A stretch of DNA of 64,000 bases from positions 3,534,001 to 3,598,000 of the forward strand of contig NZ_CP097263.1 in assembly GCF_028622115.1 (NCBI RefSeq), read 5' to 3'. The notes under the pieces are model-generated. The model saw nothing but the letters and a program-made list of their open reading frames with translations, had not been told where the DNA came from and did not search any database. The position numbers were made by a program, and so were the translations under genes. This document shows, in pieces, positions 61,751 to 64,000 of this stretch (positions are counted from its first letter, which is position 1; each line of letters begins with the position of its first letter). This DNA is from Kutzneria chonburiensis (lineage in GTDB: Bacteria; Actinomycetota; Actinomycetes; Mycobacteriales; Pseudonocardiaceae).

Positions 61751-61772
61751 TGTATACACGTTGCATGCGCAA
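61751..61772. promoter_or_regulatory. Dyads in the MFS/DUF2848 divergent promoter
   Basis: TGTATACA (61751-61758) is an 8-bp palindrome and TTGC-ATGC-GCAA (61761-61772) a 12-bp one, two base pairs apart. They sit between the divergent start codons (61737 and 61783) and are the likely binding sites of a regulator encoded elsewhere. Confidence 0.5.
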
Positions 61773-61782
61773 GGGAGACACC

Positions 61783-62466
61783 GTGAGCGAGCTGACGTTC
61801 GAGCTGGTCGACGGCCAGAAAGTTACCGTGCGGGTGCGGTCCGCGCTGAACGGCGGCTACGCCGGGCGCAGCCAGGACGACGTCGCCGCGCACGTCGCCG
61901 AACTGGCCGCGCTGGGCGTGCCGGCGCCGACCACCACGCCGTGCCTCTACCCCATCGCGCCGTATCTGGTCAGCCAGGCCGACGACGTGCCGGCGCAGCA
62001 CGGGCACACTTCCGGCGAGGCCGAGTGGGCCATGATCGTCACCCATGACGACGTCCTGCTGACCGTCGCCTGCGACCACACCGACCGCGATCTCGAGGTG
62101 CACGGCGTCGCGTGGAGCAAGCAGGCCGCGCCGGACATCGTCGGCCGGCAGGCGTGGCGGCTGTCCGAGGTGGCCGACCGCATCGACACCCTGACCCTCA
62201 CGGCGTGGGTCTGTGACGGGGAAAGCTGGGTCGAGATCCAGCGCGGCACCCTCGCCGAACTCCTCACCCCACAGTACTGGCTCGACGCGCTACGGGCCCG
62301 CGATCTGCTCGCCCCCGGCACCGTCCTGCTGTCCGGCACCATTCCCATGCACCCCGGCGTGGACCAGTTCGCCACCGCCTGGCGCGTCGAGCTCGGCGAT
62401 CCGGCTACCGGCAACGTGATCCGCTGCCAGTACGCCGTGCGGCGGCTGCCGGAACCGGTCGCTTAG
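61783..62466 (+). CDS. DUF2848 family protein (fumarylacetoacetate hydrolase-like)
   Basis: 227 residues from GTG 61783, which has AAGGGAG upstream; the ATG at 61765 lies in the operator. Family pattern: LAALGVPAPTTTPCLY, a DHTDRDLE with GVAWSKQ (about 91-107), AWRLSEVADRIDTLTL and PGTVLLSGTIP near the C-terminus. DUF2848 proteins are linked with fumarylacetoacetate hydrolase folds and metal-dependent carbon-carbon or hydrolytic chemistry, but no activity is established. Its transporter neighbour suggests an imported organic acid. Confidence 0.9.
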   Translation: MSELTFELVDGQKVTVRVRSALNGGYAGRSQDDVAAHVAELAALGVPAPTTTPCLYPIAPYLVSQADDVPAQHGHTSGEAEWAMIVTHDDVLLTVACDHTDRDLEVHGVAWSKQAAPDIVGRQAWRLSEVADRIDTLTLTAWVCDGESWVEIQRGTLAELLTPQYWLDALRARDLLAPGTVLLSGTIPMHPGVDQFATAWRVELGDPATGNVIRCQYAVRRLPEPVA

Positions 62467-62548
62467 CGCGTCCGTTCGGGCAGTCGCAGTACCGCGCGCC
62501 CCGGCCGGTGGATCATCATCGTGGCGAACCCACGACACTGGAGCCGAG

Positions 62549-62833
62549 ATGGATCTCAAGCGCTTCTTCTCCCGGCAGGCGCGCAAGGCCGAGGTCGGCG
62601 TCTTCCACGCGGTGGAGACCAAGGTGAAGGCGGCCAGCACCACCGCATTGGTCACCAGCTTCGTGATGGACCTGGTGGCCAAGTACGTGTTCCCCAACGG
62701 CGTGCCCGGCTGGGCCACCGCGGTGATCAGCGGCGCCGTGGTCGGCGGCCTCACCTTCGTCGCCGGCTGGCTGGCCAAGCACACCCCGCGCGAGCCGGCG
62801 GAAACCCCGGCCGCTCCCCCGGCGGCCGCCTAG
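62549..62833 (+). CDS. Small membrane-associated protein of unknown function
   Basis: 94 residues, ATG with GGAG 10 bases upstream. A basic N-terminus (LKRFFSRQARKAEV) is followed by two hydrophobic or amphipathic stretches (about 30-48 ALVTSFVMDLVAKYVFP and 55-76 WATAVISGAVVGGLTFVAGW) and a Pro/Ala-rich tail. Size and layout recall phage holins, but no lysis genes are near. Its stop overlaps the stop region of the minus-strand neighbour by 4 nt. Family not recognised. Confidence 0.65.
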   Translation: MDLKRFFSRQARKAEVGVFHAVETKVKAASTTALVTSFVMDLVAKYVFPNGVPGWATAVISGAVVGGLTFVAGWLAKHTPREPAETPAAPPAAA

Positions 62834-63426
62834 CGCCCCCTGGCCTCGGCGGTCAGCACGGCCGCCAGCCAGGACGGTGGCAGCGGCGCTCGATCGCCGG
62901 TCTCCAGCCACAGGCCGACCTGCCAGCGCAGCAGCCGGGTCACGGTCAGCGCCGCGCCGCGCACCGCGTTCGGGCTGGTGGCCGGATGCAGCCCGGACAA
63001 CTGCCGCAGGCCCTCGAAGGTGGTCGGGACCTGGTCGAAGTCACGGATCCAGCGCTTGGCGACCTCGTGGCGGCGGGCCAGCGTCTCCCGGAAGCTGTCC
63101 AGCGGCGAGAACACCTGCCCGGCCCACCAGGGCCCGAGATCGAGGCCCGCCGCGGTCGTCAGCAGGGTCAGAAACGCCGGCACGTCCTGGGGGTCACGGG
63201 CGGTGATGGCCCGATTCTCCAGCAGGACGAGCGCGCGGCGGGCGAGTGCCGGGTCACCGAGCAGGTCGGCCGACGAACAGGCCCACGCCCCGGTCGGCGC
63301 GCCGTCCGGGCCGACGTGCCAGATCTCGGTCCGGCCCGGTCCGAGCGCCACCACGGCACTGCCCGGCGCGGTCAGCGCGACGGGTTCCGCGACGACGACG
63401 GCGTTGTCGCCGAGCACTTCGGTCAT
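62830..63426 (-). CDS. Conserved-looking cytosolic protein of unknown function
   Basis: 198 residues from ATG 63426 with GGAGGGA just upstream; the frame is open to 63519 but carries no further binding site. The N-terminal 60 residues look like beta-strands (NAVVVAEPVALTAPGSAVVALGPG), the rest is helical with Trp-rich segments (LGPWWAGQVF, RWIRDFDQV). No motif allows a family call. It is divergent from the pseudokinase at 63560 with 133 bp between, perhaps controlled together. Function not known. Confidence 0.6.
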   Translation of the reverse strand: MTEVLGDNAVVVAEPVALTAPGSAVVALGPGRTEIWHVGPDGAPTGAWACSSADLLGDPALARRALVLLENRAITARDPQDVPAFLTLLTTAAGLDLGPWWAGQVFSPLDSFRETLARRHEVAKRWIRDFDQVPTTFEGLRQLSGLHPATSPNAVRGAALTVTRLLRWQVGLWLETGDRAPLPPSWLAAVLTAEARGR

Positions 63427-63559
63427 GGTCCCTCCACGATGGTCAAGATTGCTCAACCATCGCTGAGTGACACAGAGCGTTACATTCGGGACCGTGCTCA
63501 CCCGGTGGTGTTGCTCCAACCGCTAACCTCTGTCCGCGAAAGTTGACGGAGGAGCTGAC

Positions 63560-64000
63560 GTGAGGCCGTTAGGGACGTCCGACCCGGTTGCGGTGGGCCA
63601 GTACCGGAGCATCGCCCTGCTGGGGCGGGGCAGAACGGGTCGGGTGCTGCTGGGCGTCGCCCCGGACGGGACGCTGGTGGCGCTGCGGCTGCTCCATCCG
63701 GCGCTGGTGCGGGACGAGGGCTTCCGGCGCGAGGTGCTGACGGCCCGTGAGGTCAAGGTCCAGCACACTGCCCCGATCGTGGACGGGGATCTGGACGCCC
63801 CGGTGCCGTGGCTGGCGACCCCGTTCGTGGTCGGGCCGTCGCTGCGCCAGGCCGGCAAGCTGCCGGCGGACTCGATGCCCGGGCTGGCCGCGGGCCTGGC
63901 CGCCGGGCTGGCCGCGATCCACGACGCCGGCCTGCTGCACCGCAACCTCAACCCGAGCAACGTGCTGCTGGCCGAGTCCGGCCCCGTGGTGCTCGACTTC
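63560..64000 (+). CDS. Apparent Ser/Thr pseudokinase, 3' end outside the window
   Basis: GTG start with GGAGGAG six bases upstream, open for 147 codons to the edge. The fold is the PknB-like N-lobe: glycine loop GRGRTGRV (22-29), then LVALRLLHP where the ATP-anchoring Lys is Arg43. In the catalytic loop LLHRNLNPSNVLL the Asp of HRD is Asn129 and the following Lys is Asn131. Asp146 of DFG is present at the edge. Three of the key residues are thus replaced, which argues for a kinase-like binder rather than an enzyme. The rest (maybe a membrane or lipoprotein part) is unseen. Confidence 0.8.
   Translation, partial: MRPLGTSDPVAVGQYRSIALLGRGRTGRVLLGVAPDGTLVALRLLHPALVRDEGFRREVLTAREVKVQHTAPIVDGDLDAPVPWLATPFVVGPSLRQAGKLPADSMPGLAAGLAAGLAAIHDAGLLHRNLNPSNVLLAESGPVVLDF

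Noticed and set aside
1-64000. CRISPR arrays, tRNA genes, insertion sequences
   Set aside because: I looked for regular spacer repeats, cloverleaf-like segments and transposase motifs and found none.

Overview
The window is GC-rich actinomycete chromosome (about 70% G+C, many GTG and TTG starts, several probably leaderless promoters, long spurious open frames opposite nearly every gene). Two SARP-type ATPase/TPR regulators, an ALF-repeat exoprotein, a MAB_1171c-type membrane protein, a carboxylic acid reductase and a rifamycin-resistance pair point to a soil actinomycete. Pseudonocardiaceae is my guess, not a demonstrated placement. I saw no tRNA, rRNA, CRISPR array, insertion sequence or prophage.

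Region by region. 1-3.7 kb: the start of a secreted PL6 polysaccharide lyase cut by the window edge, a scar made of two broken genes (HxlR regulator and SnoaL-like), then a drug-efflux MFS transporter translationally coupled to an intact HxlR regulator. 3.7-12.3 kb: a SARP/ATPase/TPR regulator divergent from a tightly packed operon of a DUF7019-like protein, a Ser/Thr kinase with TPR and WD40 repeats (frameshifted in this sequence) and an FHA-kinase. 12.3-16.2 kb: an SDR with an HxlR regulator, an APC amino-acid permease, an alpha/beta hydrolase. 16.1-23.8 kb: a block of secreted proteins: a trypsin-fold protein lacking all three catalytic residues with a small coupled exoprotein, a 1236-residue ALF-repeat protein with a nuclease-like C-terminal tip, and a G1-type glutamic peptidase. 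23.9-34.7 kb: a second SARP, then a coupled XRE / ImmA-IrrE / MAB_1171c / NAD-epimerase operon, followed by a complete carboxylic acid reductase closed by a 56-nt perfect palindrome.

34.7-43.4 kb: a secreted cupin, then a carbohydrate locus (GntR regulator, enolase-superfamily acid-sugar dehydratase, ABC binding protein and two permeases without an ATPase, and a secreted beta-helix protein with two discoidin modules), closed by an 87-nt hairpin. 43.4-52.9 kb: an AbfB remnant, TetR/SDR pair with clear operators, a TrmB/LuxR regulator, a frameshifted Asp-box propeller, IclR, CadD-like transporter, a membrane protein with a gamma-resorcylate decarboxylase-like amidohydrolase, a flavoprotein monooxygenase and a YjbR-family protein. 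53-56 kb: a two-component system with one standard and one degenerate kinase. 56-59.6 kb: rifamycin glycosyltransferase (rgt) and RNA-polymerase-recycling helicase (helR), both on the minus strand, preceded by an 11+1+11 palindrome whose core matches the rifamycin-associated element. 59.6-64 kb: alpha/beta hydrolase, MHS-type transporter divergent from a DUF2848 protein, two small unknown genes and the start of an apparent pseudokinase running off the window.

The best supported new observations are the RAE-rgt-helR locus, the kinase/WD40/FHA-kinase operon, the ALF-repeat putative toxin with no visible immunity gene, the active-site-less trypsin homologue and the pseudokinase at the right edge.
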